Shown here in pieces: positions 16,921 to 25,634 of a stretch of 60,460 bases of DNA (position 1 is its first letter; the number at the start of each line of letters is the position of its first letter). Source of the DNA: CAADGY01 sp900696665 (GTDB lineage Bacteria; Acidobacteriota; Terriglobia; Bryobacterales; Bryobacteraceae). Position numbers and translations under genes: made by a program. The notes under the pieces are model-generated. The model was not told where the DNA came from. It worked only from the letters and a program-made list of their open reading frames with translations, and made no database searches. The stretch is taken from assembly GCA_035063885.1 (NCBI GenBank), contig JAPSFM010000022.1, forward strand, positions 1 to 60,460, written 5' to 3'.

Positions 16921-17418
16921 CTACTCCAGTATGGCCAACACTTCACCGGCTGATACAGTGGCCCCCTCCCGAGCGCGTAAGGATGCGATGCGCCCCGTCC
17001 TCGGCGCCTGCATTTCGTTCTGCATCTTCATTGCTTCAACGACCACAATCCCCTGCCCGGCAACAACCGGATCCCCTTCTGCAACAAGGACACGCACCAC
17101 TTTTCCCGGCATCGGCGAGGCGATGGACTGAACGCCATGCGCTTCTACCGTTTCCGCGTCCGGTCCTGCGTCTCGCGGATCTCGTACGCCAACGGCCAGG
17201 TGGCACCCGCCCACATCGACGTACCAGCCATCCTGCGCCGGGACGATCTTCGCTTCATAGCTGCGGCCGTCGAGCAGTACCGAGTAGATTCCGGGCTCCA
17301 CTTCCACGACCGAAGCCGTGCGATTGGGATGGCCCGAAAACCGGAAGTGGCATTCGTGTCCATTTCGCTCCAGAGAGAACTCGGAGGCCCGCCCGCTAAC
17401 CGTCACGTGCCATTTCAT
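16921..17418 (-). CDS. Biotin carboxyl carrier protein
   Basis: A 165-residue carrier whose C-terminal 75 residues form a biotinyl domain. The biotin-accepting lysine is in EAMKMQNEM, preceded by SPMPGKVVRVLVAEGD. The N-terminal half resembles the linker domain found before the biotinyl domain in acyl-CoA carboxylase alpha chains. The start overlaps the carboxylase stop as ATGA, so the two subunits are made together. The carboxyltransferase that would complete the enzyme is not in the window. Confidence 0.88.
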   Translation of the reverse strand: MKWHVTVSGRASEFSLERNGHECHFRFSGHPNRTASVVEVEPGIYSVLLDGRSYEAKIVPAQDGWYVDVGGCHLAVGVRDPRDAGPDAETVEAHGVQSIASPMPGKVVRVLVAEGDPVVAGQGIVVVEAMKMQNEMQAPRTGRIASLRAREGATVSAGEVLAILE

Positions 17419-18914
17419 TGAAGCAATCGCTCCCTGCCCTGATTGCGCCAGCGGCTAACAGACGGCGATAAACCATGCGCGCCGGACTGGCTGTGACCGG
17501 CATGGATGACAGCTACCAGCGCGGCTACCGCCTCCTCGTCGCCCGGTGGACAGTCCGATGGCGCTTTGCGCCGGGAAAATTCCTCGATAAAGCCAATGTG
17601 CAAGCGGCCCGCGCGGAACTCGCCGTCATCCAGGATCTGGCGGAAGAAAGCGAGATTTGTTTTGATTCCGCCAACGTAGTATTCATCCAGCGCCCGCAGC
17701 ATCCGGGCAATGGTTTCCTGTCTGGAGCGTGCCCATACGACGAGCTTGGCAAGAAGCGGATCGTATTCCATCGGAATGGTCCATCCGGCGTAAACACCGG
17801 AATCGAGCCGGACGCCGGGTCCGAACGGCCGCCCAAGCTGAGTTACGGTTCCGGGTGAAGGAAGAAAGCCCGCATCGGGATCTTCGGCGTAAATCCGGCA
17901 TTCGATCGCCGAGCCGCGCCACTCCACATCCTCCTGCCGCAGGCCGAGCGGCTCTCCCGTGGCGAGGCGAAGTTGGGTATGCACCAGGTCGTGGCCGGTC
18001 GTCAACTCCGTCACGGGATGCTCCACTTGCAGCCGCGTATTCATCTCGAGGAAGTAGAAGTTACCGTCGCCGTCTACCAGAAACTCGGCGGTGCCGGCGT
18101 TGTAGTAGCCGGCTGCGCGCGCCACTTTCAAGGCCGCCTCTCCCATGCGCGAGCGAAGACCGGGATGATCGTCCATGAGCGGAGAGGGAGCCTCTTCAAT
18201 CACCTTCTGATGCCGCCGCTGGATCGAGCACTCGCGCTCTCCCAGGTGAATCATTGTGCCGTGCCGGTCTCCGAGCACCTGAATCTCGATATGACGGGCC
18301 GGCTCCACCAACTTTTCCACATAGATGGCGGCATTCGCAAAAGCACGCCCGGCTTCGCTCGAGGCGTCACGAAACGCAGCGGTCATCTCCTCGTCGGAGG
18401 CGGTCCGCCGCATCCCTTTGCCTCCACCTCCAGCGGCTGCTTTCAGAAGAACCGGATAGCCAATTGCGCGTCCTGCCTCGCGCGCCTCTTCGATGGTGCG
18501 AACCGGCGCCGCGGTGCCGGGCACCACCGGCACGCCCACTTCGATCGCAAGGCGGCGCGCGTCCGTTTTCGTTCCCAAAAGACGGATGGAACTGGAAGGC
18601 GGACCAACAAAAGCGATACCCGCCTCCTCACAAGCGGCGGCGAAATCCGCGTTCTCGCTTAAGAAGCCATAGCCGGGGTGAATGGCGTCTACGCCGTGCT
18701 TGCGCGCCGCATCCAGAATGCGGTCGATTCGCAAATAGCTTTCAGTCGAAGGCGCCGGCCCGATGTGGGCGGCCTCATCGGCCATGCGCACGTGAAGCGC
18801 CCGGCGGTCCACATCGGAGTAGACAGCAACGCTGCAGATGCCCATTTCGCGCAACGCACGCACGATTCGCACCGCAATCTCGCCGCGGTTCGCCACCAGA
18901 ACCTTGTGGAACAT
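17415..18914 (-). CDS. accC: Biotin carboxylase subunit
   Basis: ATP-grasp enzyme of 499 residues that carboxylates biotin on the carrier protein using bicarbonate and ATP. It shows FHKVLVANRGEIAVRI at the start, the glycine-rich ATP loop KAAAGGGGKGMR, and family blocks IQRRHQKVIEEAPSP, MNTRLQVEHPVTE and ECRIYAEDP. It could serve acetyl-CoA, propionyl-CoA or methylcrotonyl-CoA carboxylase. The separate carrier and the missing transferase leave this open. Confidence 0.9.
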   Translation of the reverse strand: MFHKVLVANRGEIAVRIVRALREMGICSVAVYSDVDRRALHVRMADEAAHIGPAPSTESYLRIDRILDAARKHGVDAIHPGYGFLSENADFAAACEEAGIAFVGPPSSSIRLLGTKTDARRLAIEVGVPVVPGTAAPVRTIEEAREAGRAIGYPVLLKAAAGGGGKGMRRTASDEEMTAAFRDASSEAGRAFANAAIYVEKLVEPARHIEIQVLGDRHGTMIHLGERECSIQRRHQKVIEEAPSPLMDDHPGLRSRMGEAALKVARAAGYYNAGTAEFLVDGDGNFYFLEMNTRLQVEHPVTELTTGHDLVHTQLRLATGEPLGLRQEDVEWRGSAIECRIYAEDPDAGFLPSPGTVTQLGRPFGPGVRLDSGVYAGWTIPMEYDPLLAKLVVWARSRQETIARMLRALDEYYVGGIKTNLAFFRQILDDGEFRAGRLHIGFIEEFSRRKAPSDCPPGDEEAVAALVAVIHAGHSQSGAHGLSPSVSRWRNQGRERLLQ

Positions 18915-18981
18915 GAATCGAGATTGTAGCAGGATCGCAATGGGCCGTATTCAGTCCTTGACACCGGGAAAACGCGGACAG

Positions 18982-19728
18982 CTACTTCTTGATCTGCCCT
19001 GCCCGGTACACTTCCTCCTGATGTGCGGTTCCCTTTGAGGTTCTCATATCGCGCCCTTTCGCCACTTGAGGATACCGGCGTTGAAATTCAGCCATCACCT
19101 CTACAGGACTGCGTTCAACAGCATCCGGCCGTATGAGGAAATGCGCCTCGGAGGGTTCGCCAGGAACAACCGAAGTTACCTCACGAGTGGTGGCGAGCAT
19201 AAGCGTGCCGTCACAATTTCCGCCCGGCTCACAAGGAGAGACCCTTACAATCTCCTTAAGTGGATAGCAGTCGAGCGCGGGAGCGAGCCATGCTTCCGTC
19301 GTCGCGGGTTTATGGGCTTTCCAGTCTTTCACTACCCGCACAACCTTGTAGCCGAGCATTTCGCCGGACTCCGCTGACGCATCGTCCGTGCAGGTTCCGC
19401 GTTTGGACCCAAGGGCCTTCACCCTTTGTTCCGGCAGATGCATCGTCGAAATAGATTCCGTCAGACCGTCCCAGAGAAACTTCTTTTTCGCAGCCAGGTC
19501 TGTAACCGTTTTTTGTTCGACAAGCCTCCCATCCGGTGTAACCATTGAACGCACCTCGGACATCGACCCGTCGCTTTTCACGGCTATCGTGTAGTCCAGG
19601 GTGCGCACCGGGCCGGCTTGTCCGTACATGGCTTCCGTCATTTTGAGAGTAAAAGGAACCCGGGCGCCACGATGCGCCTGGAACGCTTTAGTCCCAATAA
19701 CACTCAACAGCATGCATAGCACGGTCAT
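18982..19728 (-). CDS. Secreted protein of unknown function
   Basis: A 248-residue protein with a short hydrophobic start (MTVLCMLLSVIGTKAFQA). I recognise no domain. Features are a repeated beta-like pattern (DYTIAVKSDGSMSEVRS), four cysteines in the middle (TCTDDAS, DCYP, CEPGGNC) and a basic C-terminus. The strongest Shine-Dalgarno nearby (GGAGGAAGCG) precedes an ATG in another frame 28 bases upstream of the ATG chosen here. The true start is therefore uncertain, or the 5' end carries a frameshift. It lies 67 bases behind the accC start and is unlikely to be in that operon. Confidence 0.55.
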   Translation of the reverse strand: MTVLCMLLSVIGTKAFQAHRGARVPFTLKMTEAMYGQAGPVRTLDYTIAVKSDGSMSEVRSMVTPDGRLVEQKTVTDLAAKKKFLWDGLTESISTMHLPEQRVKALGSKRGTCTDDASAESGEMLGYKVVRVVKDWKAHKPATTEAWLAPALDCYPLKEIVRVSPCEPGGNCDGTLMLATTREVTSVVPGEPSEAHFLIRPDAVERSPVEVMAEFQRRYPQVAKGRDMRTSKGTAHQEEVYRAGQIKK

Positions 19729-20040
19729 GCCAACACCAGTTGCAATTTTTCCGCATAAGCGCTTCCTCCGTCCTTTTCCTCAGGCGCAGACGCATCGTGG
19801 TAGTAGCCACAGAACTGCCAGTATACGCAGAAGGCGATCAATCCATACCCGCACGGATATGTGTTACAAGTGCCAAACTTGCAGACATGACTATATTAAG
19901 CGTGGGGGCGCCGGATCAATTATGATTTTTAAGTCTACTTTCCCCACTCCGGAAGGCCGCCCCGGGCGTCCCAGCCCTCGATAATATAGTAGTTCTCCTA
20001 TGAACATCACACCTCCATATCTGTCCGGAAATTCCGGCTT
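19729..20040. other. Gene-poor interval between a secreted unknown and trmO
   Basis: No convincing gene in 312 bases. GATAAT at 19978-19983 may be the -10 box of trmO. On the minus strand near 19980 an 18-codon stretch bounded by stops reads YYIIEGWDARGGLPEWGK, which recalls the extreme C-terminus of aldehyde ferredoxin oxidoreductases and may be a relic. A GGAGG-preceded ATG on the minus strand opens a 38-codon frame without recognisable features. Confidence 0.4.
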
Positions 20041-20781
20041 GTGCGGCGAGCGGCCGTGATTGCGCTCGAGCCTATCGGCGTAGTGCGCTCGGAAATCGGC
20101 GAAGGGCAGCCGATGCCGCCGCTCGGAGTTCCAGCGGTGGTCGAAATTTTTCCCCGTTTCCTGGACGGTCTCCATCGCATTCAAAAGCACTCGCACATCT
20201 GGGTGCTCGCCTGGCTGGACAGCGCGGAGCGAGACCTGCTGCAAGTGAAGCCGCGCGGCTTGAAAGAAGCGGGCGACGAAGGGCTGCACGGAGTGTTTGC
20301 CGTCCGCTCCCCGGCGCGCCCGAATCCCGTGGGCCTCACCGCTACACGTGTTCTCGAGATCGAACGTCTGTCGATCCATGTCGAGCGGCTCGACTTCCGG
20401 GATGGGACTCCGGTTGTGGATGTAAAGCCGTATTTCGTCAGCCGGGATATGATCTTCGCGGCTTCAAACGTACAAATCGGAAAACCGCTGACTCCCGAAG
20501 CGGCACGCGAGGCGCTGGTTCTCCAGGCGGTCCACTTCCACGGGGAGTTATGTGACGATCTCGACCGGGCCGTGAACGTGATGGTTCGTTTCCGCGAGGA
20601 AGTGCTGAGATGGACGGACCCGGCGGGCTGGGCCGTCACTGTTCCCGCGGACCGGCCATGCCTTGCCGATGCCTTCATGGGCATGTTGCGAGTGAGCCCC
20701 GGCCGGAGAAATCTTGTGTTCGGCACGCCCGGCAAAATCAGCTTCCAGCAAGGCGCAGATCGATATACCTACGACATCTGA
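20041..20781 (+). CDS. trmO: TrmO-type tRNA methyltransferase fused to an FmdE-like domain
   Basis: A 246-residue protein of two parts. Residues 8-140 are a TrmO (TsaA) domain (LEPIGVVRS, HSHIWVLAWLD, GVFAVRSPARPNPVGLT), a SAM-dependent enzyme that N6-methylates t6A37 of tRNA(Thr). Residues 155-246 look like an FmdE domain: HGELC at 167-171, then D204, C207 and DA at 210-211, GRRNLVF at 221-227 and GK at 231. FmdE domains accompany formylmethanofuran dehydrogenase and other metal enzymes. The TrmO call is firm; the FmdE call is my motif match. GTG 20041 is the first possible start after a stop; GTG 20056 is an alternative. Confidence 0.8.
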   Translation: MRRAAVIALEPIGVVRSEIGEGQPMPPLGVPAVVEIFPRFLDGLHRIQKHSHIWVLAWLDSAERDLLQVKPRGLKEAGDEGLHGVFAVRSPARPNPVGLTATRVLEIERLSIHVERLDFRDGTPVVDVKPYFVSRDMIFAASNVQIGKPLTPEAAREALVLQAVHFHGELCDDLDRAVNVMVRFREEVLRWTDPAGWAVTVPADRPCLADAFMGMLRVSPGRRNLVFGTPGKISFQQGADRYTYDI

Positions 20782-20797
20782 TGCGCCCCGGGGCCGG

Positions 20798-21988
20798 TCA
20801 TAACGTAAGGATGCGGTTGAGGTGTGTCCAACCGCGCTCCCACGTATACTCCGCTTCGAAGATGGAACGGCCCGCGGCGCCCATTCGAGTCCGAAGCTCG
20901 TCGTCGCTCAACAGCCGGGACACTGCCTGTGCGAACGGCTCCGGATCGTCGGCGATCACGATGTTCCGGCCGTGCTCGGCGACCAGCCCTTCCGCGCCAA
21001 TCGTAGTGGAGACCACAGGAACGCCCGCCGCCCAGGCTTCCAGAATCTTGAAGCGCGAGCCGCTGGCCGCGCGGATCGGAACCACGGCAACTTTCGCCGA
21101 TGCGATCAGACCAACCGCATTTTCGTAGCCGGAAAAGATCCGCAGGCCGGGGACCCCTGCCAAAAGCGTACGGGCCTCGCCGGCGTTCATGCCCGCTATC
21201 CAAATTTCGGCATGCGGTGCGAACTCCCGCACCTGCGGCCAGATTTCACGGCAAAACCAGTCCAGGGCTGTTCTGTTGGGGCGGTACTCGATATTTCCGG
21301 TAAAGACCACCGCGTGCATTTTTTCTTTCGCTGGCGGCGCTTCCCATGGAATCGTATTCGGATACACGGCAATATTGGCGCCGGGCGAGAGCTCGGCTGC
21401 CGCCGCTGCATCGTTCTCGGAAACTGTCAGCACGGTAGAGTAGCGCGGCAGCCATTCCCGTTCCAGGCGCCGGCACGCTTTAGCGAACCGTTGAAATGCC
21501 AGCCGCACCGGAGGCTGCTCAACCGCGCCGCATCGCTCATGCCACAACGACTCGATATTGTGAAGATCCAGCACCGTCGTGCGGCAACTTGGAGCCAGAA
21601 CCCTCTGATAGGGAGCACACCAGAAATGTTCCACCACTCCGATTTCGTACTTCTCGGTGCCGGCGAATGCAGCGACCTTGCTCTCGAAACCCGCGAACCG
21701 GTCTATCAGCGGCGGCGTGGCCGACACCAGCCTCTTCAGGTTTCTGGCCGCCCTTGCAAAGCCTCTCTTCGAGTGGAACGGGAGGTTGATTACGTGCAGC
21801 CTCCGGATGAGTCCGGCGGGTATGCGCTCCGCCGGATGCACCGCGCCGGGCTGTTGGAACACGACCAGGTCTACATCCGAGCGGTGCGCCAGATAATGCA
21901 AAATGCTCGCGGTGCGCAACGCGCCTCCACCGATTACCGGAAAGGGCGCCTCGGGCGCCAGTACAAGGGACTTGGACCTGTCAGCCAA
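20798..21988 (-). CDS. Glycosyltransferase (GT4-like, two Rossmann domains)
   Basis: About 396 residues with a GT-B fold. The N-terminal domain starts SLVLAPEAPFPVIGGGALR. The C-terminal domain contains VVFTGNIEYRPNRTALDWF, VPIRAASGSRFKILEAWAAG and PVVSTTIGAEGL. These match sugar-PEP-CTERM/EpsH-associated and polysaccharide glycosyltransferases that use nucleotide-sugar donors. The frame is open to 22102, but I set the start at the TTG at 21988, which overlaps the stop of the upstream glycosyltransferase by 8 bases. Confidence 0.85.
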   Translation of the reverse strand: MADRSKSLVLAPEAPFPVIGGGALRTASILHYLAHRSDVDLVVFQQPGAVHPAERIPAGLIRRLHVINLPFHSKRGFARAARNLKRLVSATPPLIDRFAGFESKVAAFAGTEKYEIGVVEHFWCAPYQRVLAPSCRTTVLDLHNIESLWHERCGAVEQPPVRLAFQRFAKACRRLEREWLPRYSTVLTVSENDAAAAAELSPGANIAVYPNTIPWEAPPAKEKMHAVVFTGNIEYRPNRTALDWFCREIWPQVREFAPHAEIWIAGMNAGEARTLLAGVPGLRIFSGYENAVGLIASAKVAVVPIRAASGSRFKILEAWAAGVPVVSTTIGAEGLVAEHGRNIVIADDPEPFAQAVSRLLSDDELRTRMGAAGRSIFEAEYTWERGWTHLNRILTL

Positions 21989-23033
21989 AGCGGCACCGGG
22001 CTTCGTGGTAGATCTCTCTGGTAGCGCGCGCGGTTCGCTCCCACGAAAAATCCCGGGCTCGCAGCAGCGCGCGCTCCCGCAACCCGGAAGCCCAATCCTC
22101 ATCCGTGGCGGCTTTTCGCATGGCTTCCACCCAGCCTCTCACGTCGCCTGCGTCAATACGGACGGCCGCATCGCCCGCTACCTCTCCAATGGCCGGGTCT
22201 TTCGACGTGATGACTGCCGCCCCACACTGCATCGCTTCCAGCACGGGCAGGCCGAATCCTTCATAAACGGAGGGATAAATCACCGCGAGAGCCTCACTAT
22301 AAAGAGAAACGAGTCTCTCTTCGGAGACCTCCCCGAGAATATGGAGTCCCGGGATTTCATGCTTGCGATCTGTTTCGCGGCTGCGCCCGGCGAGGACAAG
22401 ATCCACTTCCTCGAACTTGCGCAACTCCCGCCACGACTGAAGGAGCAGAGCTATGTTTTTGCGAGCCTGACGGGTCCCAGGCAAAAGAAAAAACCGCCCC
22501 CGGTGCGCACCATTCGGGCGGAACCGGCTCGACGCTGCAAGGGGTGTCACGGCCACCCTATGAGGCGAAACCTGAAAATGATCCAGCACCTGCCTGCGGA
22601 CGGAGGCGGTGGGAGTGATAATCATCGTCGCCAGACCAAGCCCCGCCAGAATGGGAGTACGCTTGCGTACTCGTACGGAAGCGTCTTCTTTTCCGGGACC
22701 TATCCAGGGGGAAAGGTCGTGAACAGTCATTACGCTGGGCCTCAGCGGAAGGTAAGGCACAGCGAAGTCGGTTCCATGAAAGACATCGGTCCTGAGTTTC
22801 GACAGCCCCCGCGCAAGCCCGATGGTCCACCACCTGGATTCTAGAGCGTTCCGCGGACCACTTCCCACTTTAAGGTTCGGCGCGCCCGCGGGCAGCACGA
22901 ACGGCTGATCGGAGACGAGTGTAAACTCGTCCTCCGGATATTCCCGGGCCAGCCCAAGGCTCAATTCGACAGTATACCGGCGGATGCCTCCAACGGGACC
23001 GGCCAGCGGTGTCGCGTCAAGGGCAACTCTCAT
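21981..23033 (-). CDS. Glycosyltransferase family 4
   Basis: A 350-residue GT-B enzyme of the mannosyltransferase-like GT4 group: MRVALDATPLAGPVGGIRRYTVEL, the acceptor-side MTVHDLSPW, and the donor-binding VYPSVYEGFGLPVLEAMQCG with the E-x7-E motif. It would add sugars to a lipid-linked or surface glycan. It is followed by a second glycosyltransferase with an overlap and preceded 12 bases away by a STAS-domain gene. Confidence 0.9.
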   Translation of the reverse strand: MRVALDATPLAGPVGGIRRYTVELSLGLAREYPEDEFTLVSDQPFVLPAGAPNLKVGSGPRNALESRWWTIGLARGLSKLRTDVFHGTDFAVPYLPLRPSVMTVHDLSPWIGPGKEDASVRVRKRTPILAGLGLATMIITPTASVRRQVLDHFQVSPHRVAVTPLAASSRFRPNGAHRGRFFLLPGTRQARKNIALLLQSWRELRKFEEVDLVLAGRSRETDRKHEIPGLHILGEVSEERLVSLYSEALAVIYPSVYEGFGLPVLEAMQCGAAVITSKDPAIGEVAGDAAVRIDAGDVRGWVEAMRKAATDEDWASGLRERALLRARDFSWERTARATREIYHEARCRFG

Positions 23034-23045
23034 CCGCAGTGCGAA

Positions 23046-23405
23046 TCACGCGGACACAGCTTGCTGGAAGCTTCGGACCGCAGCCGCTTCATCGGTGTAG
23101 ATCTCAAATACTGTCAGAAGCTTGGTGACCTGCAACAAGTCATCCACCCTTCTCTGCGGGTTTAACAGTTTCAGCCGTCCTCCAGCGTGCGCCACGGTTG
23201 CGTAGCTGCCGACAATTTCTCCCAGACCTCCGCTGTCAATGTAGCTCACGCCGGAAAGGTTCAGTACGATATTCCGCTGCTGCTGCGCCACCAGGTCCTT
23301 TACAGTAAGCCGCAACAGGTTGGAGCTTTCTCCTAGCGTGATACGGCCGCTGACGTCCACTATAGAAACACCCATGCTTTGCCGCACATCGATTTTGGCG
23401 CTCAT
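23046..23405 (-). CDS. STAS-domain anti-sigma factor antagonist
   Basis: A 119-residue SpoIIAA/RsbV-like protein. The conserved phosphorylation site is S58 in VSYIDSGGLGEIVG, and the family start MSIVDVSGRITLG is present as GVSIVDVSGRITLGE. Such proteins switch partners with a serine kinase/anti-sigma factor. No cognate kinase or sigma factor is adjacent. Lying just ahead of the glycosyltransferases, it may regulate surface-glycan production; this is inference from context. Confidence 0.88.
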   Translation of the reverse strand: MSAKIDVRQSMGVSIVDVSGRITLGESSNLLRLTVKDLVAQQQRNIVLNLSGVSYIDSGGLGEIVGSYATVAHAGGRLKLLNPQRRVDDLLQVTKLLTVFEIYTDEAAAVRSFQQAVSA

Positions 23406-23496
23406 GAAAACCTCCCCACTTTGATGCGCCTAAAAGAATGGCGCGAGTGCGTCCACAAGTCAAGCCCTGGAACGTACGGGCGATTCAACAGTTCCC

Positions 23497-24810
23497 TCAG
23501 GCCTGGACCTTTCGCAGCTCTCCAGAATGTTTGTGTATCTTCCGGATGGCTTCCGCAATCTGCTCCATGTCGCGCTTCGTCCCGAGCAGCATCGTTTGAG
23601 TGAACCACACCGCTTCTTCACAGAGCCGGTCGTTCACCGGACACTGGTTGCGCTCTGTCCATCTCGCAAGGCGCCGGGGCGAGTAGATGGTCTTGTACGC
23701 CTTCGAGTTCACCGTATCCGCGAGGAACGGTTCCTTGTTGAGCGGCGCATATCCGCCAGAGCACGGGATGCCCTCTCCGGACAGGGCCTTCAAGAAGGCG
23801 CGCCGGGGTGCATCGGCAAATGCTCTCTTGTCGTAGCGGAACATGTAGAGGTGATACGCGTTGCGCGTACAACCCTCGTACATCTTCAAGGGCAGAATGC
23901 CCGGGATCTCCCTGAGCATCTTCGTAAGATACGCGGCGTTTTCCTCGCGAGTCGTCGACTGCTCCTCTAGCCTGGTCATCTGCGCCATCAGCAGCGCGGC
24001 CTGAAACTCCGTCATTCGCAGGTTGGCGCCACCGGCGCGGTACGAGAAATCATACCCGGAAATCTTGCGGCCACGCCCGTTGTTGTGAAATGCGAAGCAG
24101 CGCTCGGCGAGATCTCCATCTGCCGTAAGGATGGCGCCGCCTTCACCGGAATTGAGGTTCTTTGACGCCTGGAAGCTGAAACAGCCGGTAGTGCCAAGCG
24201 AACCCACTTTGCGGCCGCGCCATTCTCCCAGGTGTGCCTGGCATGCATCTTCGATGACAGCCAGCTTTCTGCGGCTGGCGATTGATTGAATCGCATCCAT
24301 GTCGGATGCCGCCCCGCCGAGGTGTACCGGCATAATTGCTTTTGTATTATCCGTGATGGCCGCTTCTACTTTGCTCGCGTCAATCTGAAACGTCTCCAGG
24401 TCCGTATCGACAAAAACCGGAAGTGCGCGATGCAACAGGACGGCATTCACCGTAGCGATGAACGTATAAGGTGGAATGATCACTTCGTCGCCCGGACCGA
24501 TACCAAGCGCGGCCAGCGACGTAATGAGCGCGCTGGTGCCATTGGCCGTTGCGAGGCAGTGTTTCGCACCCGTAAGTTCGGCGTACTTGCTTTCAAAACG
24601 GTTGACGTTCTGTCCCGTTCCGCGATACCAGTGACCACTCTTCAGTACGCCAAGGAGTTCCTTTTCTTCGAGTAGCCCAATGCGCGGCCAGCCCGGAAAT
24701 GCTTCGGTTCGTGTCTTTGGACCTCCGAGGACAGCAAGCGGGGTGGACGCCCCGGGCAACGCCGTAGTCACGGCCGGCGCAACCGCGATAAACCCGCGTC
24801 GTGAAATCAT
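23497..24810 (-). CDS. Tat-exported DegT/DnrJ/EryC1/StrS family aminotransferase (second copy)
   Basis: A 437-residue PLP enzyme like the one at 5411-6739. Its N-terminus MISRRGFIAVAPAVTTALPG is a twin-arginine signal. The PLP lysine is K217 in FSFQASKNLNSGEGG, with D188 in VIEDACQAH. Substrate-pocket blocks are YTFIATVNAVLLH and HNNGRGRKISGYDFSYRAGGANLRM-like elements. Normally cytosolic enzymes of sugar amination; export makes the substrate unclear. The gene stands alone, 91 bases upstream of the STAS gene, and faces the divergent glycosylase gene. Confidence 0.87.
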   Translation of the reverse strand: MISRRGFIAVAPAVTTALPGASTPLAVLGGPKTRTEAFPGWPRIGLLEEKELLGVLKSGHWYRGTGQNVNRFESKYAELTGAKHCLATANGTSALITSLAALGIGPGDEVIIPPYTFIATVNAVLLHRALPVFVDTDLETFQIDASKVEAAITDNTKAIMPVHLGGAASDMDAIQSIASRRKLAVIEDACQAHLGEWRGRKVGSLGTTGCFSFQASKNLNSGEGGAILTADGDLAERCFAFHNNGRGRKISGYDFSYRAGGANLRMTEFQAALLMAQMTRLEEQSTTREENAAYLTKMLREIPGILPLKMYEGCTRNAYHLYMFRYDKRAFADAPRRAFLKALSGEGIPCSGGYAPLNKEPFLADTVNSKAYKTIYSPRRLARWTERNQCPVNDRLCEEAVWFTQTMLLGTKRDMEQIAEAIRKIHKHSGELRKVQA

Positions 24811-24862
24811 AGCTTAAGCGAGCCTCCCGCTATATATTACTCTTCCGGGCGACAATTGGGAA

Positions 24863-25597
24863 ATGGGAACTGTTCCGTCCAGTTCAGACTTGACAATCCT
24901 CGAAGCCGAAGTTATCGCCTGCCGCCGCTGTCCGAGGCTGGTGGCGTACCGCGAGCATGTCGCTGCCGTCAAACGCCGCGCTTTCCGCGATTGGATCTAT
25001 TGGGGTAAACCAGTCCCTTCGTTTGGCGATCCGGAAGCGCGGCTCCTGATTATAGGACTGGCGCCCGCCGCCCATGGAGCCAACAGGACGGGGCGTATGT
25101 TCACGGGCGATCGTTCGGGCGATTTTCTGTATCGCGCGCTCCACGCCACCGGCTTTGCTTCGCAACCGTTCAGCGAGCGCATTGGAGACGGACTGAAATT
25201 GCGGGGCGCATACATAACCGCCTCGGTACGCTGCGCTCCGCCGGATAACAAACCTCTTCCCGAGGAGATCCGTGCGTGCCGTCCGTTTCTCGAGCGTGAG
25301 CTCGGTCTGTTGAAACAGATAAGCGTTGTGGTCGTCCTTGGCCGCCTCGCTTTCGACGTGTATCTTTCCATCCTCAAGGACAGGGGGATTATCCGGCGCC
25401 GCTCGGCATTCGAGTTCGGACATAACCGCACGCACACAATTGGTCCGGAGCAGCCTCTGCTCATCAGCTCCTACCATCCGAGCCAGCAGAATACCTCCAC
25501 TGGGAAGCTGACCGACCATATGCTGCGCGCAGTGTTCGAAGCAGCGAAGATGCATATCTATTCTTCGGAGTCATCACGAGCGAAAGTGCCCCGCTAA
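24863..25597 (+). CDS. Family 5 uracil-DNA glycosylase (UdgB type)
   Basis: A 244-residue DNA repair glycosylase removing uracil, hypoxanthine and other deaminated bases. The family 5 motif A GLAPAAHGANRTGR replaces the GE/GQD motifs of families 4 and 1, and motif B is SSYHPSQQN. Cysteines for a 4Fe-4S cluster are in CRRCPRL, SVRCAPP and CRPFLER. Full length. The 52-base gap to the divergent aminotransferase gene holds TATATATT, likely the promoter. Confidence 0.92.
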   Translation: MGTVPSSSDLTILEAEVIACRRCPRLVAYREHVAAVKRRAFRDWIYWGKPVPSFGDPEARLLIIGLAPAAHGANRTGRMFTGDRSGDFLYRALHATGFASQPFSERIGDGLKLRGAYITASVRCAPPDNKPLPEEIRACRPFLERELGLLKQISVVVVLGRLAFDVYLSILKDRGIIRRRSAFEFGHNRTHTIGPEQPLLISSYHPSQQNTSTGKLTDHMLRAVFEAAKMHIYSSESSRAKVPR

Positions 25598-25598
25598 C

Positions 25599-25626
25599 TT
25601 GTGCACGCGCTGTTTCGGACTATGCT
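25599..25626 (+). promoter_or_regulatory. Possible promoter of the phosphodiesterase gene
   Basis: TTGTGC at 25599-25604 and TATGCT at 25621-25626 are separated by 16 bases and end nine bases before the ATG at 25635. Modest match, inferred only. Confidence 0.3.
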
Positions 25627-25634
25627 GATGGGTT

